Shown here: piece by piece, positions 8,855 to 18,700 of the stretch | How the letters are laid out: each line of letters opens with the position of its first letter | Numbering within the stretch: position 1 is the first letter of the stretch | DNA from: Bradyrhizobium liaoningense | GTDB lineage: Bacteria > Pseudomonadota > Alphaproteobacteria > Rhizobiales > Xanthobacteraceae | DNA length: 64,000 nucleotides | NCBI RefSeq assembly: GCF_018130955.1 | Contig: NZ_JAFCJM010000004.1 | Coordinates: 1-64,000 of the forward strand | Direction of reading: 5' to 3' | The notes under the pieces: model-generated | Seen by the model: only the letters and a program-made list of their open reading frames with translations | Told to the model about the DNA's origin: nothing | The model's database searches: none | Program-made: the position numbers and the translations under genes

Positions 8855-10753
8855 ATGACGGCCAGCATCACCACGACCGACGGCCATGAGGGAACGGTCA
8901 CCTCGAGTTTCTGGGGCCTCACCCTCGGGAGCATCGGCGTTGTCTTCGGCGACATCGGCACCTCGCCGCTCTACGCGTTTCACGAGGCGGTCAGGGGTGC
9001 GGCCGGTGGCGAGGCGGTCTCGCGTGTCATCGTGCTCGGCGTGCTCTCGCTGATCTTGTGGGCGCTGCTGATCGTCGTCACCACCAAATACGTGCTGCTG
9101 CTGCTGCGTGCCGACAACAACGGGGAGGGCGGCACGCTGTCGCTGATGGCGCTCGGGCAGCGCGCACTGGGACGGCGTCCTTGGTTCCTGCTTGCGCTTG
9201 GCGTGGTCGGCGCCTCCATGTTCATCGGCGATTCCATGATCACGCCGGCGATTTCGGTGCTGTCGGCGGTCGACGGTCTGAAACTCGCGGCTCCCGCTCT
9301 CGAACATTACGTCGTGCCGCTCACGGTCATCATCCTGGCCCTGCTGTTCGCGGTCCAGAGCAAGGGTACGGCGCTGGTCGCGTCCGCCTTCGGACCGGTG
9401 ATGGTGGTCTGGTTTACCGTCATCGCGGCGATGGGCGCCGTTCACATCGCCGACGATCCGTCGGTGCTGGCGGCAATCAATCCCTATTACGGGCTTCAAT
9501 TCCTGCTGACACACGGCACGATCGGTCTGGTGACGCTGGGCGCGGTGTTCCTGGCGGTGACCGGCGGCGAGGCGCTTTATGCCGATCTCGGCCATTTCGG
9601 CCGCAAGCCGATCCAGTCGGCCTGGATATTCTTCGTGCTGCCCGCCTTGCTGATCAACTACTTTGGGCAGGGTGCGCTGGTGCTGTCCGATCCCAGCGCG
9701 CTCGACAATTCCTTCTATCGCATGGTGCCCGAGAAGCTGGTGCTGCCGCTGGTGGGACTGGCGACCGCGGCGACCGTGATCGCAAGCCAGGCCGTGATCA
9801 CCGGCGCCTATTCGCTGGTCTATCAGGCGGTGCAGCTCGGCCTCCTGCCGCGTTTCGAGGTGCGCTACACCTCCGAATCCCATGCCGGTCAAATCTACCT
9901 GCCGCGGGTCAACCGGCTGCTCCTGATCGGCGTAATGCTGCTGGTGCTGATGTTCCGCACCCCCAGCGGGCTTGCCTCGGCCTATGGCATCGCGGTGTCC
10001 ACCACCATGGTTGCCGACGGCATCATGGGCTTCATCGTGATCTGGAAATTGTGGAACTGGCGTGCCGCGACCGCGGCCGCCGTGATCCTGCCGCTCGTCG
10101 TCGTTGACATGACCTTCTTCACCGCCAATCTCCTCAAGCTTCTGGAAGGCGCCTGGGTGCCGCTACTGTTCGGTGCGGTCATGGTGGGGACGATCTGGAC
10201 CTGGCGGCGCGGCTCCGGAATCCTGGTGCAGAAGACCCGCAAGATCGAGGTTCCGCTCGACGATCTCATCAAGAGCCTCGAGAAGCGGCCCCCGCATATC
10301 GTGAAGGGCACGGCCGTATTCCTCACCAGCGATCCGGCCTTCGTGCCGACGGCGCTGCTGCACAATCTCAAGCACAACAAGGTGCTGCATGAGCACAACG
10401 TGGTCCTGACCATCGAGACCGCGCAGACGCCGCGGGTCGATCTGTCCGAACGCTTCCGCATGGAGAAGATCAGCGAAAAATTCTCCAAGGTCCGGTTGCG
10501 GTTCGGCTTCATGGAGCAGCCCAACGTGCCGAAGGCCTTGGCGATCGCCCGCAAGCAGGGCTGGCAGTTCGACATCATGTCGACATCGTTCTTCGTCTCG
10601 CGCCGGTCGCTCAAGGCGTCCGCGCAATCCGGCATGCCGCTCTGGCAGGATCACCTGTTCATCGCGCTGAGCCGGTCCGCCAATGACGCCACCGACTATT
10701 TCCAGATTCCGACCGGGCGGGTGGTTGAAGTCGGCACGCAGGTCACCATTTGA
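8855..10753 (+). CDS. kup: Low-affinity potassium uptake protein Kup, first tandem copy
   Basis: A 632-residue K+:H+ symporter of the KUP/HAK/KT family. It opens with the family signature [18 protein letters not shown], continues with [16 protein letters not shown], and has twelve hydrophobic segments in the first 430 residues and a cytoplasmic C-terminal domain ending [10 protein letters not shown]. It is very similar over its whole length to the next gene, which it precedes by 142 bases on the same strand: a tandem duplication. The ATG has no strong ribosome-binding site. No regulatory element was recognised upstream. Confidence 0.95.
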   Translation: MTASITTTDGHEGTVTSSFWGLTLGSIGVVFGDIGTSPLYAFHEAVRGAAGGEAVSRVIVLGVLSLILWALLIVVTTKYVLLLLRADNNGEGGTLSLMALGQRALGRRPWFLLALGVVGASMFIGDSMITPAISVLSAVDGLKLAAPALEHYVVPLTVIILALLFAVQSKGTALVASAFGPVMVVWFTVIAAMGAVHIADDPSVLAAINPYYGLQFLLTHGTIGLVTLGAVFLAVTGGEALYADLGHFGRKPIQSAWIFFVLPALLINYFGQGALVLSDPSALDNSFYRMVPEKLVLPLVGLATAATVIASQAVITGAYSLVYQAVQLGLLPRFEVRYTSESHAGQIYLPRVNRLLLIGVMLLVLMFRTPSGLASAYGIAVSTTMVADGIMGFIVIWKLWNWRAATAAAVILPLVVVDMTFFTANLLKLLEGAWVPLLFGAVMVGTIWTWRRGSGILVQKTRKIEVPLDDLIKSLEKRPPHIVKGTAVFLTSDPAFVPTALLHNLKHNKVLHEHNVVLTIETAQTPRVDLSERFRMEKISEKFSKVRLRFGFMEQPNVPKALAIARKQGWQFDIMSTSFFVSRRSLKASAQSGMPLWQDHLFIALSRSANDATDYFQIPTGRVVEVGTQVTI

Positions 10754-10895
10754 CGGAAACCGGCGCACTTATGCGAATTTTGCATGGCAAGGGCCCAAAA
10801 TCGCGCTAGGCTATGCCCGGCAGCGCAGGACTATAAGCCGCGCGCCCTGCCACTATTGTGCAGTGAAGCATTGCTAGAGGCCATCAGTCTCTCCC

Positions 10896-12824
10896 ATGAC
10901 AAGTGACATCGCGGTTCCCGCCCCGGAAACGGTGGCGGCCAATGGGCATGGCGAAGCCCACACCACGGCCGGTTTCGGCGCCCTGACGCTCGGCAGCATC
11001 GGGGTCGTCTACGGCGATATCGGCACCAGCCCCCTCTACGCGTTCCGCGAGGCGGTGACGGCCGCATCCGGCATGGAGGGAGTTCCCACGCAGGCGGCCG
11101 TCCTCGGGGTGATCTCGATGATCCTCTGGGCCCTGGTCGTCGTGGTCACGCTGAAATATGTCGTCATCCTGCTCCGCGCCGACAATAACGGCGAGGGCGG
11201 CACGCTCGCCCTGATGGCGCTGGCCCAGCGCGCGGTCGGCACGGGAGGAGCAACCATCGTTCTGCTCGGCATCATCTCCGGCGCCCTGTTCTATGGCGAT
11301 GCCGTGATCACGCCGGCGGTCTCGGTGCTATCGGCCATCGAAGGCATGAAGGACGTTACCCTGACGTTCGAGCCTTACATTGTTCCGCTGACCGTGGTCA
11401 TCCTGCTCGGGCTGTTCGCCGTGCAATCGCGCGGCACGGCCCGCGTCGCCGCCTTCTTCGGCCCGATCATGTGTGTCTGGTTTGCCGTGATCGCGCTCGC
11501 GGCGATCGGCCCGATCATGCATCAGCCCCAGGTGCTGCTGGCGCTGAACCCGCTCTACGCGGTGTCCTTCATGCTCCACCACGGCATCATCGGTTTCGTC
11601 ACTTTGGGCGCGGTGTTCCTGGCGGTGACCGGCGCCGAGGCGCTCTATGCCGACCTCGGCCATTTCGGCAAGCGGCCGATCCAGACCGCCTGGTTGTTCA
11701 TCGTGTTGCCGTCGCTGGCACTGAACTACCTGGGGCAGGGGGCGCTCGTGCTGGCCGACCCCAAGGCGATCGAGAGCCCGTTCTTCCAGCTCTTCCCGCA
11801 AGGCTGGTTCCGCGGCGGAATGGTCGTGCTCGCCACCGCTGCGACCGTCATCGCGAGCCAGGCGGTCATCACCGGCGCTTATTCGCTGACGCGCCAGGCG
11901 ATCCAGCTCGGCCTGCTGCCGCGATTTGAAATTCGCCATACGTCTGAGGCCCATTCCGGCCAGATCTTCATCCCGCGCATCAACCAGCTGTTGCTGGTCG
12001 CGGTGATCATGATGGTGCTGCTTTTCCGCTCCTCCAGTGCGCTGGCCTCGGCCTACGGCATCTCCGTGACCGGCACCATGGTGGTCACGGCCATGATGGG
12101 TTTTGTCGTGGTCTGGAAGGTCTGGCGCTGGTCGCCGCTCGCGGCCGCCGCCCTGATCGCGCCGTTCCTGTTCCTGGACCTGACCTTCCTGGCGGCGAAC
12201 CTGCTCAAGGTCTTCGAGGGTGGCTGGGTGCCGCTCGCGCTCGGCGCCCTCATGATCATCCTGATGTACACGTGGCGCCGCGGCAGCCGGCTGCTGTTCG
12301 AGAAGTCGCGCAAGCTCGAGTTCCCGCTCGCCGACCTCGTGGCCATGCTGGAGAAGCGGCCGCCGCAGCGGGTGCCGGGCACCGCCGTTTTCCTCACCTC
12401 GGATCCGCTCAGCGCCCCGACCGCGCTGATGCATAGTCTGAAGCACTACAAGGTGCTCCATGAGAAGAACGTCATTCTCACCATCGAGACCGCGCCGACG
12501 CCGCGGATCGATCCGGCCGAACGGGTGAAGCTGGAGCAGATCAGCCCGACCTTCTCCAAGGTGACGCTGAAATTCGGCTTCATGGAATCGCCGAACGTGC
12601 CGAAGGCGCTGGCGATCGCGCGAAAGCTCGGCTGGCAGTTCGACATCATGTCGACCTCGTTCTTCCTGTCGCGGAGGGCGCTCAAGCCCGCCGCCCATTC
12701 CGGCATGCCGCGCTGGCAGGACCGTCTCTTCATCTCGCTGAGCCGCTCGGCCAACGACGCCACCGACTATTTCCAGATCCCGAGCGGGCGCGTGGTCGAG
12801 GTCGGCACGCAGGTGACGATCTGA
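10896..12824 (+). CDS. kup: Low-affinity potassium uptake protein Kup, second tandem copy
   Basis: A 642-residue paralogue of the preceding Kup, with the same signatures ([34 protein letters not shown]) and an almost identical C-terminus ([22 protein letters not shown] split across a few substitutions). It differs mainly at the extreme N-terminus and in scattered hydrophobic positions. The intergenic region separating the copies is short but lacks an obvious terminator, so they may be co-transcribed. Distinct kinetics or regulation for the two copies is plausible but not visible. Confidence 0.95.
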   Translation: MTSDIAVPAPETVAANGHGEAHTTAGFGALTLGSIGVVYGDIGTSPLYAFREAVTAASGMEGVPTQAAVLGVISMILWALVVVVTLKYVVILLRADNNGEGGTLALMALAQRAVGTGGATIVLLGIISGALFYGDAVITPAVSVLSAIEGMKDVTLTFEPYIVPLTVVILLGLFAVQSRGTARVAAFFGPIMCVWFAVIALAAIGPIMHQPQVLLALNPLYAVSFMLHHGIIGFVTLGAVFLAVTGAEALYADLGHFGKRPIQTAWLFIVLPSLALNYLGQGALVLADPKAIESPFFQLFPQGWFRGGMVVLATAATVIASQAVITGAYSLTRQAIQLGLLPRFEIRHTSEAHSGQIFIPRINQLLLVAVIMMVLLFRSSSALASAYGISVTGTMVVTAMMGFVVVWKVWRWSPLAAAALIAPFLFLDLTFLAANLLKVFEGGWVPLALGALMIILMYTWRRGSRLLFEKSRKLEFPLADLVAMLEKRPPQRVPGTAVFLTSDPLSAPTALMHSLKHYKVLHEKNVILTIETAPTPRIDPAERVKLEQISPTFSKVTLKFGFMESPNVPKALAIARKLGWQFDIMSTSFFLSRRALKPAAHSGMPRWQDRLFISLSRSANDATDYFQIPSGRVVEVGTQVTI

Positions 12825-12969
12825 ACGCGGCGATTTAGGTCCTTGCGATTTAGGTTTAAGTTGCGGCCTGTCTCTCAAGCCTTTGTAGCGCTTGATTTTC
12901 GCTCTCCGAGAGGCGAGGTTGCGGCCGGCCGGGACGGCTCGGCGCAAAGCCCGATCGTGGGAGGATGAA

Positions 12970-13296
12970 TTGGCAAACCAGGTGCAGGATCTGACCCCGG
13001 ACGAGGTCTCCAAGGGCATTGATGAAGGGCGCTTTCTGCTCGTCGACGTCCGCGAGCCGAACGAGGTCGCCGCGGAAGCCTATCCCTCCGGCGTCGTCGT
13101 GCCGCTCTCGACTTTTGACCCGAAGGCGATCCCCGACCCGCAAGGCAAGCAGGTCGTGTTCGCCTGCCGCTCCGGCAAGCGCTCGGTGACGGCCTCGCTC
13201 GCCGCGCAAGCCGCGGGCCTGCCCTACGACAAGCATCTCGCGGGCGGCATGTTGGGGTGGAAGGCTGCGGGTCTGCCGACCAAGGTGGGCGGCTGA
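12970..13296 (+). CDS. Single-domain rhodanese-like protein
   Basis: A 108-residue rhodanese domain starting at TTG (MANQVQDLTPDEV), chosen because GGGAGG lies six bases upstream and the domain begins right there; an open ATG at 12892 would add 26 non-conserved residues. The active loop is ACRSGKRS with the catalytic Cys, and the LLVDVREPNE strand is conserved. Such proteins carry persulfide sulfur, with thiosulfate or other donors. It lies seven bases before the aminotransferase and may be co-transcribed with it. Confidence 0.9.
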   Translation: MANQVQDLTPDEVSKGIDEGRFLLVDVREPNEVAAEAYPSGVVVPLSTFDPKAIPDPQGKQVVFACRSGKRSVTASLAAQAAGLPYDKHLAGGMLGWKAAGLPTKVGG

Positions 13297-13302
13297 TCGC
13301 CG

Positions 13303-14484
13303 ATGAGCTCAAAAATCTCGTCCCTGAATCCGGTCTTTGCGAACCTGCCTGTCACCATCTTCGAGGCGATGTCGCAGGCCGCGCGTGACAACGCCGCCAT
13401 CAATCTCGGCCAGGGCTTTCCTGATGACCCCGGCCCCGAGGACATCCGCCGCGCCGCCGCCGATGCCTCGCTGAACGGCTACAACCAGTACCCGTCGATG
13501 ATGGGTATCCCGGAGCTGCGCCAGGCGATCGCCACCCATTACGGACACTGGCACGGCCTGAAGCTCGATCCGATGAGCGAGGTCATGGTGACCTCCGGCG
13601 GCACCGAGGCGCTGACCTCGGCGATCCTCGCGGTGGTCAAGCCCGGCGACGAGGTCGTCTGCTTCCAGCCGGTCTACGATTCCTATCTGCCGATCATCCG
13701 CCAGGCCGGTGGCATTCCGCGCCTGGTGCGGCTCGAGCCGCCGCATTGGCGGCTGAACGAGGACATGCTGAAAAGCGTCTTCAATTCAAAGACCAAGGCG
13801 GTGTTGTTCAACAATCCGTTGAATCCCTCCGCCGTCGTCTATCCCCGCGAAGACCTCGAACTGCTGGCGCGCTACTGTCAGGAGTTCGACGCGATCGCGA
13901 TCTGCGACGAGGTCTGGGAGCACGTCACCTTCGACGAGCACAAGCATATCCCGCTGATCACCATCCCCGGCATGCGCGACCGCACCATCAAGGTCGGCTC
14001 GGCCGGCAAGATCTTTTCACTGACCGGCTGGAAGGTCGGCTTCGTCTGCGCCGCGCCGCCGCTGCTGCGGGTGGCGGCCAAGGTGCACCAGTTCCTGACC
14101 TTCACCACGGCGCCCAATCTCCAGGCCGCGGTGGCCTACGGGCTCGGCAAGTCCGACGACTATTTTACGTCCATGCGCAAGGATCTGGCGCGGAGCCGGG
14201 ACCGGCTCACAAAAGGCCTGGAAAGCCTCGGCTTCCCCGTCTTGAAGTCGCAGGGCACCTACTTCCTCACCGTCGACCTGTCGCCGCTCGGCCTCAACGA
14301 GAGCGATACCGATTTCTGCTGGCGCATCGTCAAGGATTACAAGGTCGCGGCGATCCCGGTGTCGGCCTTCTACGAGAAGGACCCGGTGACCTCGGTGGTG
14401 CGCTTCTGCTTTGCCAAGAAGGACGAGACGCTCGACACCGCATTGGAGCGGTTGTCGGATGCGGTGCATAGACGCAAGAGGTAG
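13303..14484 (+). CDS. PLP-dependent aminotransferase, class I/II (kynurenine/methionine aminotransferase-like)
   Basis: A 393-residue fold-type I aminotransferase. Key blocks are the N-terminal INLGQGFPD, the NNPLNPS substrate loop, ICDEVWEHVTFD with the Asp/Tyr-position contacts to PLP, and SAGKIFSLTGWKVGF, whose Lys forms the Schiff base. The GQGFPD start resembles the KAT/YbdL (methionine and kynurenine) group, but the amino donor is not determined. Its stop is three bases before the potF-like start, so the two are probably one transcript. Confidence 0.9.
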   Translation: MSSKISSLNPVFANLPVTIFEAMSQAARDNAAINLGQGFPDDPGPEDIRRAAADASLNGYNQYPSMMGIPELRQAIATHYGHWHGLKLDPMSEVMVTSGGTEALTSAILAVVKPGDEVVCFQPVYDSYLPIIRQAGGIPRLVRLEPPHWRLNEDMLKSVFNSKTKAVLFNNPLNPSAVVYPREDLELLARYCQEFDAIAICDEVWEHVTFDEHKHIPLITIPGMRDRTIKVGSAGKIFSLTGWKVGFVCAAPPLLRVAAKVHQFLTFTTAPNLQAAVAYGLGKSDDYFTSMRKDLARSRDRLTKGLESLGFPVLKSQGTYFLTVDLSPLGLNESDTDFCWRIVKDYKVAAIPVSAFYEKDPVTSVVRFCFAKKDETLDTALERLSDAVHRRKR

Positions 14485-14487
14485 GCG

Positions 14488-15597
14488 ATGGCGATCGACG
14501 TCGGCAGGTTCCGTTTCGCGATTGCTGTTGCAGCAGCCCTGACGTTGCTGCCGCTGTCAGCCGGTGCCGAGGAGCGCGTCGTCAACTTCTACAATTGGTC
14601 GAACTACATGGCGCCGGAGGTCCTTGAGACCTTCACCAAGGAAACCGGCATCAAGGTTGTCTACGACACCTTCGACGCCAACGAGACGCTGGAGACGCGC
14701 CTGATGGCCGGCAAGTCCGGCTACGACGTCGTCGTGCCCACGGCCTATTTCCTCCAGCGCCAGATCAAGGCCAATATCTTCCAGAAGCTCGACAAGTCGA
14801 AGCTGCCGAACCTCGCCAACGCGTGGCCCGTCGTGACGCAGCGCCTCGGCATCTACGATCCCGGCAATGTCTACGCCGCCAACTACATGTGGGGCACGAC
14901 CGGCATCGGCTACAACGTCAAGAAGGTGAAGGAGATTTTGGGCGCCGACGCGAAGATCGAGAGCTGGGACATCGTCTTCAAGCCCGAGAACCTCGCAAAG
15001 TTCAAAGACTGCGGCGTCCACATGCTCGACTCCGCCGACGACATCTTTCCGGCGGCGCTGAGCTGGCTCGGGCTCGATCCGAACTCGACCAAGCAGGCGG
15101 ACCTGGAGAAGGCGGCCGACGCCGTGATGAAGGTGCGGCCGTCGGTGCGAAAATTCCACTCGTCCGAATATCTGAGCGCGCTCGCGACCGGCGAGATCTG
15201 TTTCGTCGTCGGCTGGTCCGGCGACATCATGCAGGCGAGGAGCCGCGCCGCGGAAGCCAAGAGCGGCATCGAGATCGGCTACGCGATCCCCAGGGAGGGC
15301 GCGCAGATGTTCTTCGACAATCTCGCGATCCCCGCGGATGCCAAGAACGTGAGGGAAGCCTACGAGCTCATCAACTATCTCTACCGTCCGGACGTCGCCG
15401 CCAAGAACTCGGACTTTTTGTCCTACGCCAACGGCAACCTCGCGAGCCAGAAGCTGGTCGATCCGAAAATCCTCGGCGACAAGAACATCTATCCGGACGA
15501 GGCGACGCTCGCAAAACTGTTCGTCATCACGGCGCGTGAGCCGGCGACGCAGCGGATCATCAACCGGCTGTGGACGAAGGTGAAGACGGGGCGCTGA
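14488..15597 (+). CDS. Polyamine (putrescine/spermidine) ABC transporter periplasmic binding protein, PotF/PotD type
   Basis: A 369-residue secreted protein. The signal peptide runs to about residue 27 (AAALTLLPLSAGA), and the mature protein begins EERVVNFYNWSNYMAPEVL, the hallmark of PotF/PotD. LMAGKSGYDVVVPTAYF and MWGTTGIGYN are also conserved. No permease or ATPase genes follow, so it must use a transporter encoded elsewhere or act as a receptor. AGAGG sits seven bases before the ATG. Confidence 0.9.
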   Translation: MAIDVGRFRFAIAVAAALTLLPLSAGAEERVVNFYNWSNYMAPEVLETFTKETGIKVVYDTFDANETLETRLMAGKSGYDVVVPTAYFLQRQIKANIFQKLDKSKLPNLANAWPVVTQRLGIYDPGNVYAANYMWGTTGIGYNVKKVKEILGADAKIESWDIVFKPENLAKFKDCGVHMLDSADDIFPAALSWLGLDPNSTKQADLEKAADAVMKVRPSVRKFHSSEYLSALATGEICFVVGWSGDIMQARSRAAEAKSGIEIGYAIPREGAQMFFDNLAIPADAKNVREAYELINYLYRPDVAAKNSDFLSYANGNLASQKLVDPKILGDKNIYPDEATLAKLFVITAREPATQRIINRLWTKVKTGR

Positions 15598-15751
15598 GGC
15601 GGCGCGGTCGCACCCCGGACTGGCCCGGAATCCAAAAGCTGCAAAACAACCCCATGCACAGTAGAAGCGCGACCGGCGGCGTTGCCGGCGGTGGCGGTGC
15701 TTAAGTCGCGGTGCGGCTTGGTTGAATCAGCGCGCGGGCGCTGGGAGCGGC

Positions 15752-18700
15752 CTACCACTCATACCGCACCACAGCCTTGCCCGTGTAGGTCTGCGTGCTG
15801 CGGGAGAACTCGCCCTCGACGGTGCCCGCGAGCGAGAGGCCGTTCCGCCATTTCATCTCGGCGCGGCCGCCAACGAGTGCAGAGTCTGCCGCCGGTTGCG
15901 CGCCGTTGACCGTGAATGCCGCGCCCGGCAGCGTCTGGAAGGCGGCGCTGACGAGGCGGTTGGTGTTGGTGTCGTGCGCCCAGGCGAGCCGGCCGCGCAA
16001 AGTGAGCACGCCGTCGTTGACGAGGAAGCGCTGGTCGGTGCGGGCGCCCAGCTCGGTGCGGACATTGGTGGTATCCTGCGCCGTGTAGGACAGCGCGAAC
16101 TGGTTGCTGCCGACGATCGCGGTCTCGCCATAGCCGGGGAGGTGGAAGGTGGTCGCCTGCACGGCCGCGTAGGGCGTGACGCCGAAGCTCGATGCGGGGA
16201 TCGGTGCGAAGCGCCAGCCGGCTTCCAGGCGGCCGGAGAAGGTGCTGGCCTTGAAATTCGCAGTCAGCTTGTCGGTGCCTGAGACCGTCACGGTGCGGTC
16301 GGTGGTGACGTCCTGCCAGCCATAGGCGAGGGCCGCGGAGATATAGGCCGGCCCGAATGTGTGGCGGCCGTAGAGGCCGGCCTGGAACAGATCGGCGCGG
16401 CCGCCGCCCAGGCTGTCCGACAGCGCAAAATTGTAGCCTGCGCCGCCGAGCGCGAAACCAACCAGGGTGTTTGGAGAGACGCGATAATCGGCGCCGACCA
16501 CGGTGCCGTAGATGCGGCTTGTGGTGGTGCTTGATCCTGATGCGGCATTGCCGTTCAAGGTGCTGGCGCCGCCGTAGCCGGAAGCCCACACGCCCCAGCG
16601 CCGGTCGATGACATCGCCGCTGGCGTCGCGTGGTGTGACCGCTGCGTAAGCTTCGCGCATTTTGGCGTCGCGCGGGTCGGTGGAGGCATAGCCCATTGCT
16701 CCGCCATCGCCGGCGGTCGCGCCGCGCTCGCCATCCGTGCCGCCACCGCCGAAGGGATCGAGCATGCCGACGAATTGCTGCATGGCGTTGAACGAGGCCT
16801 GCGTGCCGGCCGCGCCTGGCTGTCCCGAGACCTGACCGAGCGCGCCGTTGAGCTGCGGCTGACCCATGTTGAGCAGCGCATCGAAGCCGGCCGGCGGCGT
16901 CCCGCCGCTCGCGACGGCTCCGTTGATGGCGCCGGCCACGTTGCTCTGGTTGGCGCCGGTGCCCGCCGGCAGCGAGATCGCGCCGGGATCGAGCACGAGG
17001 TAGACGTTGTTGAGGTCGTAGGTGAGGTGCGGATTGCGCGCGGGGCTGAAGCTGCCGCTCACGCTCAGCCCGGCGAACTGCGTTCCACCGAAGCCGCCGG
17101 TCGCGTTGAGAATGGTGTAGGTCTGGCTGCGGAAGCTGCCGGGGATCGCCACCGCCTGCACGGTGGCGCCGGTGAGCGTCGCGGTGCCCGAGACATTGGT
17201 CCGGTCGGCGGCTGTGGTTGAGACCTCCACCCTGTAGAAGCTGCCGGCACTGAAGGCGAGGTTGCCGCTGACGGTGAGGGTGCCCACGGAATTGCCCGGC
17301 GCCAGCGTGCCGCCGCTCGCAATCGTCGTGTTGCCGACGATGCCGGTGCCGCCGAGCGTGCCGCCGCTGTTCACGGTGAGGCTGCTGGAGGACGCAATCG
17401 AGCCGTTCACCGCCAGCGCGCCGCCGTTCACGATCGTGGCGCCGGTGTAGGTGTTGATGCCCGCAAGTGTCAGCGTGCCGGTGCCGACCTTGATCAGCGA
17501 TGATCCGGTCATGCTTCCGTCACCGGTGAGCACGCCGGTGACGGTGGTCGACAGATTATTGCCGCCAACCGCCAGTTCCTCGCCGTTGAGGTTGAAGTGG
17601 CCGCTGCCGGCGATCGAGCCGGCGCTGATTTTGCCGTCGCTGCCCGGGCCGGGGGTGTTGAAGTCGATGACGGCGCTGGAGGTGGTGTTGATGAGCTGCG
17701 CGTTGCCGGCCGTGGAGTTGCCGTCGAACAGCACATTGCCGCTGTTGTGGATGGTCGCGCTGCCGGCTGTGGAGTTGCCGTAGAACGCCAGCTGCGCGTT
17801 GTTGGTGATAGCAGCGCTGCCGGCAGTGGTACCGAGGAATGCCAGCGTGCCGGCGGAAACCGTCGCGCCGGAAAAACTCGCCGCGCCGGTCAAGGTCAGC
17901 GTGCCGGCGCCGGACTTGGTCAGCGCGCCGCCGCTGAGAGTCTGGCTGACGGTGAAATTGTTGGCTGCGTTCGCAATGTCGAACGTGCCGCCTGCTGCGC
18001 CCCAGTTGATGGTGCGCGTGGTGGCGGTGAATGCCGTGCCGGTGACCTGCAGGGTGCCGCCGTTGAAGGTCAGGCCGCCCGCGAGGTCGCCCAGATTGGC
18101 GTCCGCGGAGACGCTGACCGTGCCGCCGGCGAAGGTGGTGCCACCGGTATAGGTGTTGGCGCCCAAAAGCGTCAGCGTGCCAGTGCCGGTCTTGACCAGT
18201 GAACCGCCGGCGCCGCCGCTTGCGCCGCCATCGGCAATCACGCCGCTGACGGTGGTCGACAGATTGTTGCCGCCGACCGTGAGCTCGTTGGCGCCGAGTG
18301 AGAAGGTGCCAACGCCGGCGATCGAGCCGGCGCTGAGCTTGTTGTCGCCGTTCGGGCCGGTGCTGCCGGAGAAGTCGAAGATGGCATTGGCCGCGTTGTT
18401 GATCAGCTGCGCATTGCCGGCGGTCGCATTGTCCTGGAAAGAGGTCGTGCCGCCGGCATTGTTGGTGATGACCGCGCTGCCGGCGGTGCTGCTGACGACG
18501 AAATTGATGGTATTGCTATTGGTGATGGAGGCGTTGCCGGCCGTGGAGTTGTCGCGGAAAACCAGCAAATTGGAGTTGGTGATGGTCGCGCTGCCAGCCG
18601 TGCTGTTGTTGTAGAAATACAGCCAGCGATTGTTGGTGAGAGTGGCGTGGTCTGCCGTGCTGGTGAAAGACAGCCAACTGTTGTTGGTGATAGCAGCGTT

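Noticed and set aside
11328..13019. Long minus-strand frame over the second kup gene
   Set aside because: Asp/Arg/His/Gln-rich composition and no conserved domain; typical antisense shadow of a GC-rich gene, as also seen opposite 1352-2851 and 54466-56055.
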